Below are positions 39,801-46,353 of a stretch of 64,000 nucleotides of DNA, in pieces. The number at the start of each line of letters is the position of its first letter. Positions within the stretch are counted from its first letter, which is position 1. The translations under genes and the position numbers were made by a program. The DNA comes from Stichopus chloronotus (Eukaryota > Echinodermata > Holothuroidea > Aspidochirotida > Stichopodidae). Where the stretch lies: positions 29,527,475-29,591,474 of the forward strand of contig CM037839.1 in assembly GCA_021234535.1 (NCBI GenBank), written 5' to 3'. The notes under the pieces were generated by a model that was not told where the DNA came from, ran no database searches, and saw only the letters and a program-made list of their open reading frames with translations.

Positions 39801-41847
39801 CCTTCCTAGAAAGGCATACCCCCCAACACACACCCACACAAGCACTTCATACCATTCCTGAAAAAAAAAGCGACACCACAGAAAAGTAACACTATTAACT
39901 TTTTGGAGTTTTACTCTAGTCGATCGATAAATATTTCGTGGTTTATCATGTACCGAAGTGATATTCCTTCAAAGGCTTCAGCAGGTCACATACACTCCTT
40001 AATAACGATGAGAATTGTCTTGAGAAGTGCCAGAGCCGATCATTATATTCTTCCCAGTTCTTATATCCTACTCCCTCTAGCTAGAATATTTTGATGAGAA
40101 CTGTACACCAACAGTTCAATTTACTATTCAACGCATGTCGTATTTAACAAAAGTGGAAACGCATACGACTTATTCGTAAACTTTCATCATAAATATTAGT
40201 TCATACACCCTGTGCTAAAAGTCGCAATGAAAGGATTAAAGACATAACGGGTTCATTTTATTTAGCTAATTTATCACTGCAATTTGGTGCATAACGGAAT
40301 TGCTGTTTTGGGTGATCTTCTGTTTTTGTATTTATTTTTTCAGTTGTATAAAAATATGTATTTAGAACATTAACTGTACCGTGAATTGAAATTCAACCAT
40401 AATAGAGTCAGCTTACTCTCAGAATTGTTGATTTCATTCAGATGGAGTCAACTAATAATGACAAGAGATTCATCTGACTTAATAGTGTAACCGTTAACTG
40501 ACTGTCCAAGTGAAGTCAACCGATTATTTAAGCCAGCTTGCATTTTGCAAGTAAATACCCATAATGTCCAATTTGACCATTTAAAGGGATTGACCTCAGA
40601 AAGAAATTGATATGTCAGATGAATATTTTTCTCTTCGTATTGGCAAGTACTATATCTCAATAGCATTTTCGGAAGTTACGAATTTGAAAAAAAAATATTT
40701 TTATTTCAATTGGTACATTGCGAAAATGGGCAACTTGTGATGTCACCCAGGAACAACTAAGTGACTATCCTAAATATTCCTCAATAATTTTGACTGTCTT
40801 AAAAGAAAACAGTTCCATTGATGTGACCTAATTTGCAGAATATTTTAAGGTAAATCTGCAATATACCTACCTTACATTTTCAGTGTCAAATTTCAGGACT
40901 TAATGGAAAACATATATAATATTAAAGAGAAACAAAAACTTTTTGCAATAATTTGCCACTGTTACATGGCATTTTGGTAACCTTGAGGCAAGTGGGAATT
41001 TTTCTTGACCAGAGAAGCCTTTTTCAACATCAATATTTTGAATTAGAAACAAAATATTGACATGGATATTGAAATTCCTGCTATGGAAAATGATTCCCTT
41101 TCACTTAAGAACCCCTTTAAATGTCAGTAAAGTATGCCTTTAAATGAGACGCTGCAAGAGAGTCCATTAACTCCCATATCGAGTCATTTTAGACACAGAG
41201 TCATCCTTGTGACAGAAGTCACTTTTAAGTGTCAACCTGACTCCATTTTGAATTTTAGGGAATTAAATTGAAAATTTCGTTGAAACCTGAATAGTCTGAA
41301 CTACAGTGAGTGACATGCACACCGTAAAAATATCAAAATTATTGCAAAGTTTGATGTAGGCCTACATAAGCAACCAATCTAAACAGTGTGGGCTAATCAC
41401 GATGGTTAGCTCAACTTGGGAAAGAGAAACATAACATAACATTGAAGGTATGTAATTGAAAAGAAAGTTGAGACATTTCAAAATTCTAACCATAATTTTT
41501 TTCCTGTAAATAAAATAGAGGGCTTTTCCCCCACTTGTTTAATTACTGTTGCAAGTTCTTCACTTTCTTCAAAAAATGTAGATATTTGTCTCTCGTGTTA
41601 ATTCTAACAGCTTGACATTTCTATTTATACAACCGTCAGTCAAACATTACAGCATTACATTAAAAAAGGATACATGTTATAATTAATTGTAGTAATTAGG
41701 TGAAGTACACAGATTTTCTTAAAATAAGAGAGATATGTTTTCTAATATACGATAATAGGAAATAATAACGATGAAACAACTTAACTAATACATTTTAAAT
41801 TAGACCACATCTACTGAACCGCTACTTACCATCCACCTCGAATTCAT
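3606..41847 (-). CDS. Secreted or membrane Ig-domain protein, 5' part of the gene (four exons: 41830-41847, 37923-38004, 22806-22856, 3606-3830)
   Basis: Gene-level entry for a minus-strand gene assembled by hand from splice sites and phases. Exon 1 gives six codons from the ATG at 41847, exon 2 a hydrophobic signal sequence, exon 3 a short acidic linker, and exon 4 one complete Ig domain. Phases run 0, 1, 1, 1, and each junction rebuilds a sensible codon (GAG between exons 2 and 3, GAC between 3 and 4). All four donors fit the GT(A/G)(A/T)G pattern. The protein would enter the secretory pathway and end up secreted or as a type I or GPI-linked surface receptor, depending on exons left of 3606. 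The last exon ends in phase 1, the usual phase for Ig exons, so further Ig or FN3 exons may follow. I do not recognise a named orthologue. Introns are about 3.8, 15 and 19 kb. Confidence 0.66.
4636..4699. repeat. 64-bp hairpin-forming inverted repeat
   Basis: The arm CAAATGTGGGGAGCAG (4636-4651) and the arm CTGCTTCCCCACATTTG (4683-4699) are reverse complements except for one bulged base. They are separated by a 31-base loop. It lies between 3' satellite DNA and AT-rich sequence in the third intron of the Ig gene. Confidence 0.7.
5644..5681. repeat. 19-bp direct duplication
   Basis: GAAGATTTTTCATGCACCT occurs twice in immediate tandem with no mismatch, a recent slippage or small duplication. 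Confidence 0.8.
6811..7008 (+). mobile_element. TA-flanked MITE, copy 1 (Tc1/mariner-like ends)
   Basis: 198-bp element beginning CAATCTTGGACAAAATTG and ending with the inverted sequence TTTGGTCCAAGATTG. It is flanked on both sides by TA (6809-6810 and 7009-7010), the target duplication expected for Tc1/mariner elements. It has no coding capacity. A second copy at 8091-8291 aligns along the full length in opposite orientation, including TTGCAAATA, AGTAATCCTGTAGCCAAC and the CA(A)TGTTG stretch, so these are two members of one non-autonomous family. Confidence 0.8.
8091..8291 (-). mobile_element. TA-flanked MITE, copy 2 (opposite orientation)
   Basis: 201-bp partner of the element at 6811-7008, read on the other strand. 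The left flank keeps TA (8089-8090); the right flank has decayed to AA. Terminal repeats are CAATCTTGGACAAAA and TTTTGTCCAAGATTG. Internal identity with copy 1 is clear but the copies are diverged by many substitutions, so both insertions are old. Confidence 0.8.
9780..10530 (+). repeat. 16-bp minisatellite with a 224-bp higher-order period
   Basis: About 45 tandem units of CCCTGGGTCATCCTCT with substitutions. Within the array a 14-unit block (224 bp) is itself duplicated: the stretch from about 9939 recurs from about 10163 with few changes, including the unusual CAACTTCTATCTG unit. Because 16 is not a multiple of three, all three plus-strand frames stay open for long stretches and yield spurious repetitive ORFs (period 48 bp, rich in Pro, Ser, Leu and Gly). 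These are not considered genes. Confidence 0.92.
11098..11451 (-). mobile_element. TTAA-flanked MITE, copy A
   Basis: 354 bp including intact TTAA duplications at both ends. Terminal repeats AGGGAAATAG and CTATTTCCCT are perfect inverses. The TTAA target duplication is that of piggyBac-type insertions, though the terminal bases are not the usual CCY, so the superfamily is tentative. Its interior (for instance the stretch around CATCTCCTCAAAACATT) matches copies B (56642-56992) and C (58646-58991) in reverse orientation. No coding capacity. Confidence 0.82.
11601..11882 (+). other. Unassigned 93-codon open frame
   Basis: An open frame starting at ATG 11601 encodes a hydrophilic, Asn-, Arg- and Ser-rich sequence ending in ERSKSNKKAMLSR. 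It has no motif, signal peptide or repeat that I recognise, and no flanking splice evidence. It lies on the opposite strand inside a long intron of the Ig gene. At this length in AT-rich DNA it may well be chance. Confidence 0.12.
13980..14280. repeat. Two tandem units of a ~137-bp repeat
   Basis: ATTTTGCATGATTTCATAAAA recurs at 14004 and 14141, followed in each unit by a GGTCC or GGGCCC-containing palindromic stretch and an ACCAGAAGG block. An older unit can be traced at about 13850-13980. An inverted relative lies at about 16040-16235 (CATTTTATGGAATTCTGCAAAATG). It adjoins the satellite array at 14281. Confidence 0.65.
14281..14695 (-). repeat. Short satellite array, reverse copy of the Helentron-like family
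   Basis: Two to three diverged monomers with GGCCTTTGACCTTC and AACTTTGCCTAC cores, the AAAAACAATAGGGCAC block, then a CA-rich run (about 14615-14645) and a terminal hairpin region (TGCTAATGCAAGGAA). The order array, CA run, CCTTGC hairpin is the same as in 2100-3180 and, reversed, at 55350. Confidence 0.65.
14797..15054 (+). repeat. 20-bp minisatellite
   Basis: About 13 tandem units of GTATAGCCCACTACACTGGA with variant positions CACTGGA, CACAGGA and CACAAGA. Variant units occur in runs, suggesting block duplication inside the array. Confidence 0.92.
15245..15535 (+). repeat. ~28-bp repeat array
   Basis: About ten units built on GGACTGAAAACATGTATTTCA, with TTTTCGGA or TTTTGGAG linkers and partial units lacking the CATGT part. 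A detached piece with the same ACTTGTCAGACTGAAAACTTG sequence lies at about 15905-15930, so the array may once have been longer or was split by the AT-rich DNA at 15540-15900. Confidence 0.88.
16040..16240. repeat. Inverted relative of the 137-bp repeat
   Basis: Two degenerate units carrying GGGCCCCATGGCTCATTTTATGGA and the related GGGCCCTATGGCTCATG form. Reverse-complemented they match the ATTTTGCATGATTTCATAAAA plus GGGCCC region at 14000-14200. Confidence 0.5.
16594..16865. mobile_element. hAT-like non-autonomous element
   Basis: 272-bp element with inverted ends CAGGGGTCGGCAACC and GGTTGTCGACCCCTG (13 of 15 match). CAGGGGT termini are typical of hAT elements. The flanking octamers GTTTAGAT and GTTAGGCA are similar but not identical, consistent with an old 8-bp duplication. 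There is no transposase frame. The interior has a GGGCCGCACTTGGCCC stretch. Confidence 0.65.
20440..21100 (-). repeat. Degenerate DR1-type satellite array
   Basis: About four diverged monomers with AATGACCTTTGACC-type cores (near 20490, 20760, 20900, 21060), each with the ACAAG or ACAAAAACAATA landmarks of the family. No CA run or terminal hairpin was found, so this is an older or truncated copy. Confidence 0.65.
21533..21623. repeat. 91-bp near-palindrome
   Basis: The left arm (from 21533) TACTGTATGGGTATTTATGG and the right arm ending at 21623 CATAAATACCCATATACAGTA are reverse complements with a 2-bp indel and one or two mismatches. The pairing continues inward (GTTAC/GTAAC, GTACATG/CATGTAC). 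It would fold into a hairpin of about 40 bp. Confidence 0.8.
22806..22856 (-). CDS. Ig-domain gene, exon 3 (acidic linker)
   Basis: 51-bp exon bounded by a good acceptor (TTTCTCTCCAG) and a GTAAGT donor. Only one of the three frames is open. It encodes PDNSCYVYGEGEDIID, a short acidic stretch with one Cys, placed between the signal peptide and the first Ig domain. The exon has phase 1 at both ends, so it could be skipped without a frameshift. Its last G plus AC of exon 4 gives Asp. It sits alone, about 15 kb from exon 2 and 19 kb from exon 4. Confidence 0.6.
24660..25400 (-). repeat. Degenerate DR1-type satellite array
   Basis: About five monomers of roughly 150 bp with TGACATTTGACCTCC, TGACCTTCGACCTCC and CATGACCTTTGTCC cores and the GATATTGTTTACAAGGTTTTCACAG landmark. 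It is more diverged than 55430-56000. Ends are not defined. Confidence 0.65.
26166..26193. repeat. Perfect 9-bp stem hairpin
   Basis: TGCCCTATG and CATAGGGCA form a perfect 9-bp stem around a 10-base loop. It is isolated and has no T run, so it is not called a terminator. Confidence 0.5.
27580..27870 (-). repeat. Two-monomer DR1-type satellite remnant
   Basis: Contains TTACCTTTGACCTCC (about 27599) and ATGATCTTTGACCTC (about 27751) with the GTTTACAAGGTTTTCACAGTTTGACC landmark between them. Confidence 0.65.
32107..32162. repeat. 56-bp AT-rich palindrome
   Basis: The arms TACATAATTTAAATATTAAC and the inverse GTTAATATTTAAATTATGTA are perfect inverses joined through TGTACATATATATACA-type sequence, with only one or two central mismatches. 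There is almost no loop, so it could extrude as a cruciform. Confidence 0.85.
32639..32884 (+). other. GC-rich islet with an 81-codon open frame
   Basis: Positions 32750-32880 are markedly GC- and CpG-rich (CTCCCGGGTTCG, GCGCCGCCGCAAAG, CGGGCTCGTGTCGC) inside very AT-rich DNA. A plus-strand frame from ATG 32639 ends in ARVALTD at a TAA, and parts of a minus-strand frame are open too. No family is recognised. It may be a remnant of a coding sequence, a regulatory CpG cluster or part of a transposon. Confidence 0.25.
33088..33490 (+). repeat. Diverged tandem duplication, copy 1
   Basis: About 400 bp starting at GGATGTGATGTTTGAAGAAAA and ending near AGGAGTAACAG...GCACATCCT, co-linear with 34117-34500. 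Shared landmarks in order are TAGCCTT, ATGTTTCTTT, GAGTGATT or GATTGATT followed by a poly-T run, GTGCG or GTGTGAA, a TTTTTACAACT block, and GCATATCCT or CACATCCT at the end. Many indels indicate an old event. Confidence 0.75.
34117..34500 (+). repeat. Diverged tandem duplication, copy 2
   Basis: Partner of 33088-33490 in the same orientation, about 1,030 bp downstream (GGATGTGCTGTTTGAAGAAAA at the start). Neither copy has a coding frame. The spacer 33491-34116 contains a CA-rich run at 33660-33690. Confidence 0.75.
36233..36858. promoter_or_regulatory. Cluster of three TGACGTCA palindromes
   Basis: The full CRE/ATF palindrome TGACGTCA occurs at 36233-36240, 36383-36390 and 36851-36858. The first two share the longer context GCTATGACGTCACT or GATATGACGTCACT. 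They lie in the second intron of the Ig gene, about 1-2 kb downstream of its signal-peptide exon in transcription terms. Whether they are functional CREB/ATF sites is unknown. Confidence 0.35.
37923..38004 (-). CDS. Ig-domain gene, exon 2 (signal peptide)
   Basis: 82-bp exon with a strong acceptor (long pyrimidine run, then CTTTAG) and a GTATGT donor. The open frame encodes PSSFIIIFLNQILILLF followed by RYHVVPARAS. Joined to exon 1 this gives a typical signal peptide: a short N region with Arg, a core of about 14 mainly Ile, Leu and Phe residues, and a likely cleavage after Ala-Arg-Ala. The exon ends one base into a codon (G), which joins AG of exon 3 to make GAG. Another frame is also open, but its end phase does not match exon 3. 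Confidence 0.62.
38868..39170 (+). repeat. Dispersed repeat, copy 1
   Basis: About 300 bp co-linear with 40823-41135: GTGACCT..., then AAAGA(G)AAAACAAA, TTGCAAT(G/A)ATTTGCC, GGCATTTTG/ATTTTGCATCCT(C)GAGGCAA and ATTGGCATGG/ATTGACATGG. No coding frame and no clear terminal repeat. Family not recognised. Confidence 0.7.
40823..41135 (+). repeat. Dispersed repeat, copy 2
   Basis: Partner of 38868-39170 in the same orientation, about 1.95 kb to the right within the first intron of the Ig gene. Diverged by many substitutions. Confidence 0.7.
41830..41847 (-). CDS. Ig-domain gene, coding exon 1 (start codon, 6 codons)
   Basis: Reads ATG plus five codons, giving MNSRWM, and ends exactly at a codon boundary before a GTAAGT donor at 41829. 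The start has A at -3 (aacaaaATG). Reading back in frame, a TAA lies about 60 bases upstream with no other ATG between, so this is the first in-frame Met if the 5' UTR is unspliced here. Exon 2 has no in-frame ATG and a stop directly before its acceptor, so a separate start exon is required, and this one matches its phase 0 start. Because the exon is only 18 bases long, the assignment rests on the donor and the phase match rather than on homology. Confidence 0.55.
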
Positions 41848-42110
41848 TTTGTTGTGTCGAACGACAGCAAAAGGAAGTTTTACCACAAACTGGGTATGGT
41901 GTTATTGATACTCGATCCACCAATATTACTGATCTGGTGTATCTCAGTAACTGCATCAGTCAACAGTTCCAACAACGTAAATATCTTCTATCAAAGAAAG
42001 ATGTAAAAAGTATCGTTTTTCACTAAAGAAGTACGTTATTTGTGACGTCATCAAGTGATGTACTTCTCTTTACAAACCAATCACAAACTGCGATTCCTCT
42101 TCAACTCTCC
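41848..42110 (-). promoter_or_regulatory. Probable 5' UTR and promoter of the Ig-domain gene
   Basis: Directly upstream (minus-strand sense) of the start codon at 41847. It contains a TGACGTCA palindrome at 42043-42050 within TGTGACGTCATCAAGTGATG and an inverted CCAAT box (ACCAATCAC, about 42077). No TATA box is evident. The transcription start is not determined. Confidence 0.35.
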
Positions 42111-45100
42111 GTATGCTCGTCACACACATAAACACAACGACTAATGGTAAGAACGTATTTTAATGTCGCCAAACCTATAATGTCAGTGTAGGTAACGAAA
42201 CTTCCCCGGAATTGTAACAAAAGTGAGGGCTCTCTGCATGATAGATTTAAAACTACAATAATTCTTTTCTTTTTTCAATATATTAAATTTTCTTACATTA
42301 AATTTGCTTATCATATGAAATGTGTATTGTCTACAACAGTTATCGAGCCACGCGTGTCTGTGACAGTCTAACGGGGGTACTGTGACATAGGTACAGTGAA
42401 TAACCGTTGAAGAGCATCTTGAATGTGATGGATATGATCTTAAAATTTACTTACCACCGCTCATCTCGATCAAAGTTTAGCCTTTTCGTTTTCTGGTCAA
42501 GTTGGTTTTGAAACTATGTCTTGCAAAAAATGATCGACAAGAAAAGAAAAAGAGGGATGACTCTCTGAAGAAACTGAAATCCTTACGTTACTCGTGATCA
42601 TATTCGTGCAACTTTGGTTAATGGCGCGGAATTGTGAAAGTGATAACACTTCATGAAAAATTGTGTCGTATGTTTTTGTTATTGTAGCCCGTAAACTATC
42701 TTTGTAGCCTGATGTATATTCAAATAGACAGTTGTGATGGGGGTTTAGACACAGACAAAGGCGTAGGATTGAGTGGGAACTGGTAGCGATTGTTATCAGA
42801 TTAGGACTTGGAACTACAGAAAAAGAAATCTGCCAATGCATAATGTGGAATGTTCCTCTAAGCTTTTACCAGGTGTGTCACAATCGTATCTTAGTTAATT
42901 GGCACTACCAGAAACATGCTAATATGCGTAAGTTGATCGATCTTTCCAGTTGTTAATATTTTCTCTCAATAACAATCAATTGCTTATCTTAAGGGTCTCT
43001 CTTTATGGAATGTCATAATTTTCATTTCACTTTATGCCAAGACTGTACAACAATAAAGATGTAAAGTAAACAAAGGTTTTCACCGCCGAGGGAAACCATG
43101 CTTACTACATTTCTGCTTATGAACTCAAACTGATGGCTGAAGTATAAGAGTGTTATCGGCGACAATTGGTTGCAGCATACTTATGTTTAACCTTAGTAAT
43201 TTCTTGAGTCGCTTTGAATTGCAAAACCGGAAGGGGGTATATAAACAAATGCATTATTGTAGCTGTTATTACCATACATGAGTGTTCAATGTGTGTTACT
43301 AGCTTAAATTATACAAATATCCTATAGCGTATATTAAATAGAACGTGAACCACTTCCTAGTATCTTGAATACTTGAATACTACGGTACTTAAATTGAGTC
43401 TAATCATTTGTGAAATATATTTCATTACATGGTCATTGTGCAAAAACACTGAAAAATATCTTATAATATCGAAAATAAAAATATTAAATTCGACATACAA
43501 ATGTCAATCTACATTGTGTATGTAAAACTCAGATGTAATTGTTGTTATGCGCTAAATTCTATTCAACAAAAAGTAGTCATAAATACAATTTCCATCAAAG
43601 AAAATTACTCGGGATTTGAAGGAACTATATTTTTCGCATATATATGTAGCGAATATATCACATACAAGTGCTTAAATAAAAACCGAGCTGCATTTAACCT
43701 CTAACATCATTTTTATTTAAAAAATAATAAAAAGTGAATATGATATATTTCATGTTGTTCTTTAAATTATTGAGCATGAAGACTCTTACGTCTCCATAAA
43801 TTAGTTTCAATCGTTTTCGATTTCTTACGCATTTCTTTTTCGTGTCTTTTTGATAGAAAATCATATCGTTATGACTTACTTTATATAATATGCATGTGAC
43901 ATCAATTTAGAAAACCAAATTCATCTTTTCTCCAACTAGGTCTACTTCGAAAAGAAAATAATCAAATCCGCCAGTGCATTCTTAGCAACGGTTGTTGAAA
44001 CTCTTTTAGCATTTTGTTTACAGTATCATTCATATTGTCCCTAAGCGTCCCTATTTTCACCTGTTTGAGGCATTTCTTATCTACTTTATGAGTAAATTAC
44101 ATCTATCAATCGTCTATGTACACATAAACCTTATGAGTTGCATTTTTAAATGCAGTGCGTCTTTCCAATCCACACTGAGCTGTTTTAGAGATAATTTGAG
44201 TCTTTATCCCTCTTGGGACCGACGGGAGTCTTGGGAGTCCGATATATATCTGAAATGTTGCACATTGAAAATAATTTCTTTAGGTAGACCTAATTAGAGT
44301 ATCCTGCTACAACTTAAAAGCTCTTTTACGGTACTGCAGTTGAAGAAATCATGATATTTTAAAATGTAATTCAAAGTTGATAACTCTACATGCATAAATT
44401 TCCATTTCCTTAGAATAGCGTTTCAGGGTAGCAAATAGTGTCCCATTTTATGTTTCCGATATCGATAACCAATACATATAACCTTGACACCATTTGAACA
44501 ACGTTGTTGTAAAGTAGCTGATGGTAGTTCTTGTTTCTGTTTTATGTTTTTATCAGGGTTTTTTTCGAACTCTATTTGTACTTGATATGTCATATGTCGC
44601 TGCTGGTCGATTATTGTTAGGCAAAAGTTTGGTGTGACCATTCGATGGGTTATGTATATGTTTTGCTTATGTATATGTGAGCTTCACTTACTTTAAATTC
44701 TGTTATCCCACCGCAAATGTAATAGATTTATGTTGATAATTCTTTCCTCGTTTTTCCCCAGCAGGAGTCATTTAAGTTCGATCCAAATTTAATCCAGTCC
44801 ATCCTGTTATTAAATTTAGTCCCGAGGATGATAAACAAGGCAAAATATCGTTGCATGATATCAGTATTTTTAGAGACGTCACGAGTAATTTTGGCACCTC
44901 GTTACTTACATCTATTACAAAGACCTATGAAAACCTTAACACCACTTACTAACCTCTGATGAGAGCAAAGTTTATTATTGCTTAAGTGACCCATCACTTT
45001 GCAGTTTTTTCCCCCTCTAGTTTCGAAGATCTGTGTATAGCTTTTGAGCTAGACCATTTAGACAGAGGGGAGATCAATAAAATATCTCTTGAAAAACAGA

Positions 45101-45890
45101 GCGTTTTAATGAAAAATGTACCCTGCCTTGTCTTTTCATGCTTTCAGTGTTGAATCTTAAAAAAAATTCTTAAAATAATGATAAATGCAACGTACATATC
45201 ATTTAGTAATTTCATCATTATTTTTTTTTTTTATCCTCGCCTAACATAACTCTATTATGACAATAGTAGTCTAGTCCAGAAGTTACTGCAAAGAGCTCAC
45301 CAGAAATTAAATGCCAGTATCTCTCAAAGTTATAAAAAAAGATCACACAAAAATACATGCAGTGAATCTTTATAGTGTTTAAAATCACTTTATATTAAAA
45401 GGGAAGGACTTGGTTCGGTCGGATTTGAACACGAAATATGCGATTTTGCTATCCACCTTTCAACTAATTAAACAGATTTTCAAACACTGTAGAAGAGAAT
45501 TTCGCATCCATTTGTGTTCAGTTGAGGCAAATCGTGTTGTTACTCCTGCATTCCTGACAGGTGTGGGAAAATAGGGAGGAGGGCGGACAGAAAGTTATCC
45601 AGCGTTCATGGTAGGAGTGTAGTGTTCAGTGTTTCATTATTACCGCCCTAAATTTGTTCAAATCAAGATAAAAAGTTGAAGAATGTCAAAAAGCACTTTT
45701 CTGTTGTACAAAATGACTTGGGGACAAGAGAAATCGCTCCACAAACGGCAAAGTTATGGTAGTCTGAAAACTCAAAATGGGGGTAGGCTACTTTTGAACG
45801 ATTGAGTGTTTTATTTTAAAAAATAAATAACATTCAGATATAATAAATAATAATGAAATAACTTATCTTTGAAATTACAGTCCGCTCACG
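42111..45890. other. Intergenic region between the divergent genes
   Basis: About 3.8 kb of AT-rich DNA with no supported gene. A 114-codon minus-strand open frame at 42497-42841 lacks any recognisable domain, signal or splice context and is treated as chance. Poly-T and poly-A runs occur near 45221-45233. Confidence 0.45.
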
Positions 45891-45894
45891 TTAG

Positions 45895-46205
45895 TTCCCA
45901 GTGATTAGAGATCCCCACTGAATAGAGATCCCTACTGATTAGAGATCCCTACTGATCAGAGATCAAAGCCGTCTATTTACAAATAGCTCTGGTAACGGTA
46001 CTTAAATGGCTCTGGTTACCGTTAGGGTTCCTAACCCTGGTAACAGCAGAGCCGTTGGTCTCTACCTAAGGCTCTGAGTAACGACACAGCCCCTATCTAC
46101 TGGGCTCTTAATTTGTAACGGCAGTCTCTATCTACGACTTCGCCCTGCAGAGCCACAGAGCCATGTTGAAGTCTACCCTAGCCCTCCGCCGCTAGATTCT
46201 GCTCT
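45895..46205. repeat. Short-unit repeat and inverted-repeat block upstream of the TMEM8 gene
   Basis: Three to four tandem units of ACTGATTAGAGATCCCT (17 bp, 45905-45965) are followed by a GC-richer stretch of alternating GCTCTGGTAAC and GTTACCGTTA-type sequences. These include TTAGGGTTCCTAACCC (palindromic) and repeated GAGCC/GGCTC motifs, ending about 50 bases before the start codon. The block probably covers the promoter or 5' UTR of the TMEM8 gene and could fold extensively as RNA. Confidence 0.55.
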
Positions 46206-46256
46206 ATTGGCCGGCCAAGTACGTTAAATTATCAAACTCGACGATGATTTAATAAT

Positions 46257-46353
46257 ATGAAGTTGAACATAAAGCAAAAAAGTGTTAAAATGGGAGGTAA
46301 CGTTTTAATTTTGGTCATATATCTGCAAGTGTTTGGTTGTGGAGCATTCAAAG
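46257..46353 (+). CDS. PGAP6: TMEM8/PGAP6-like exon 1 (start and signal peptide)
   Basis: 97-bp coding part from ATG 46257 to an AAAG/GTAGGT donor, ending in phase 1. An in-frame TGA lies nine bases upstream of the ATG, and A at -3 supports this start. It encodes a basic N region (MKLNIKQKSVKMGG), a hydrophobic core (NVLILVIYLQVFGCGA) and FK, a typical signal peptide. A second Met at residue 12 could also serve as start and would give a more usual N region. The next exon supplies TC to complete a Val codon. Confidence 0.75.

Larger units (their letters stand above)
38005..41829 (-). other. Intron 1 of the Ig gene (about 3.8 kb)
   Basis: Contains the repeat pair listed above and otherwise AT-rich sequence without a supported gene. 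Short plus-strand open frames at 39419-40094 show no family resemblance and are regarded as chance. Confidence 0.45.

Noticed and set aside
42497..42841. 114-codon minus-strand open frame upstream of the Ig gene
   Set aside because: No domain, signal, splice context or composition bias; a frame of this length is expected by chance in 64 kb of six-frame sequence.
45223..45233. Homopolymer run as a terminator
   Set aside because: Bacterial-type terminators do not apply in this eukaryotic context.
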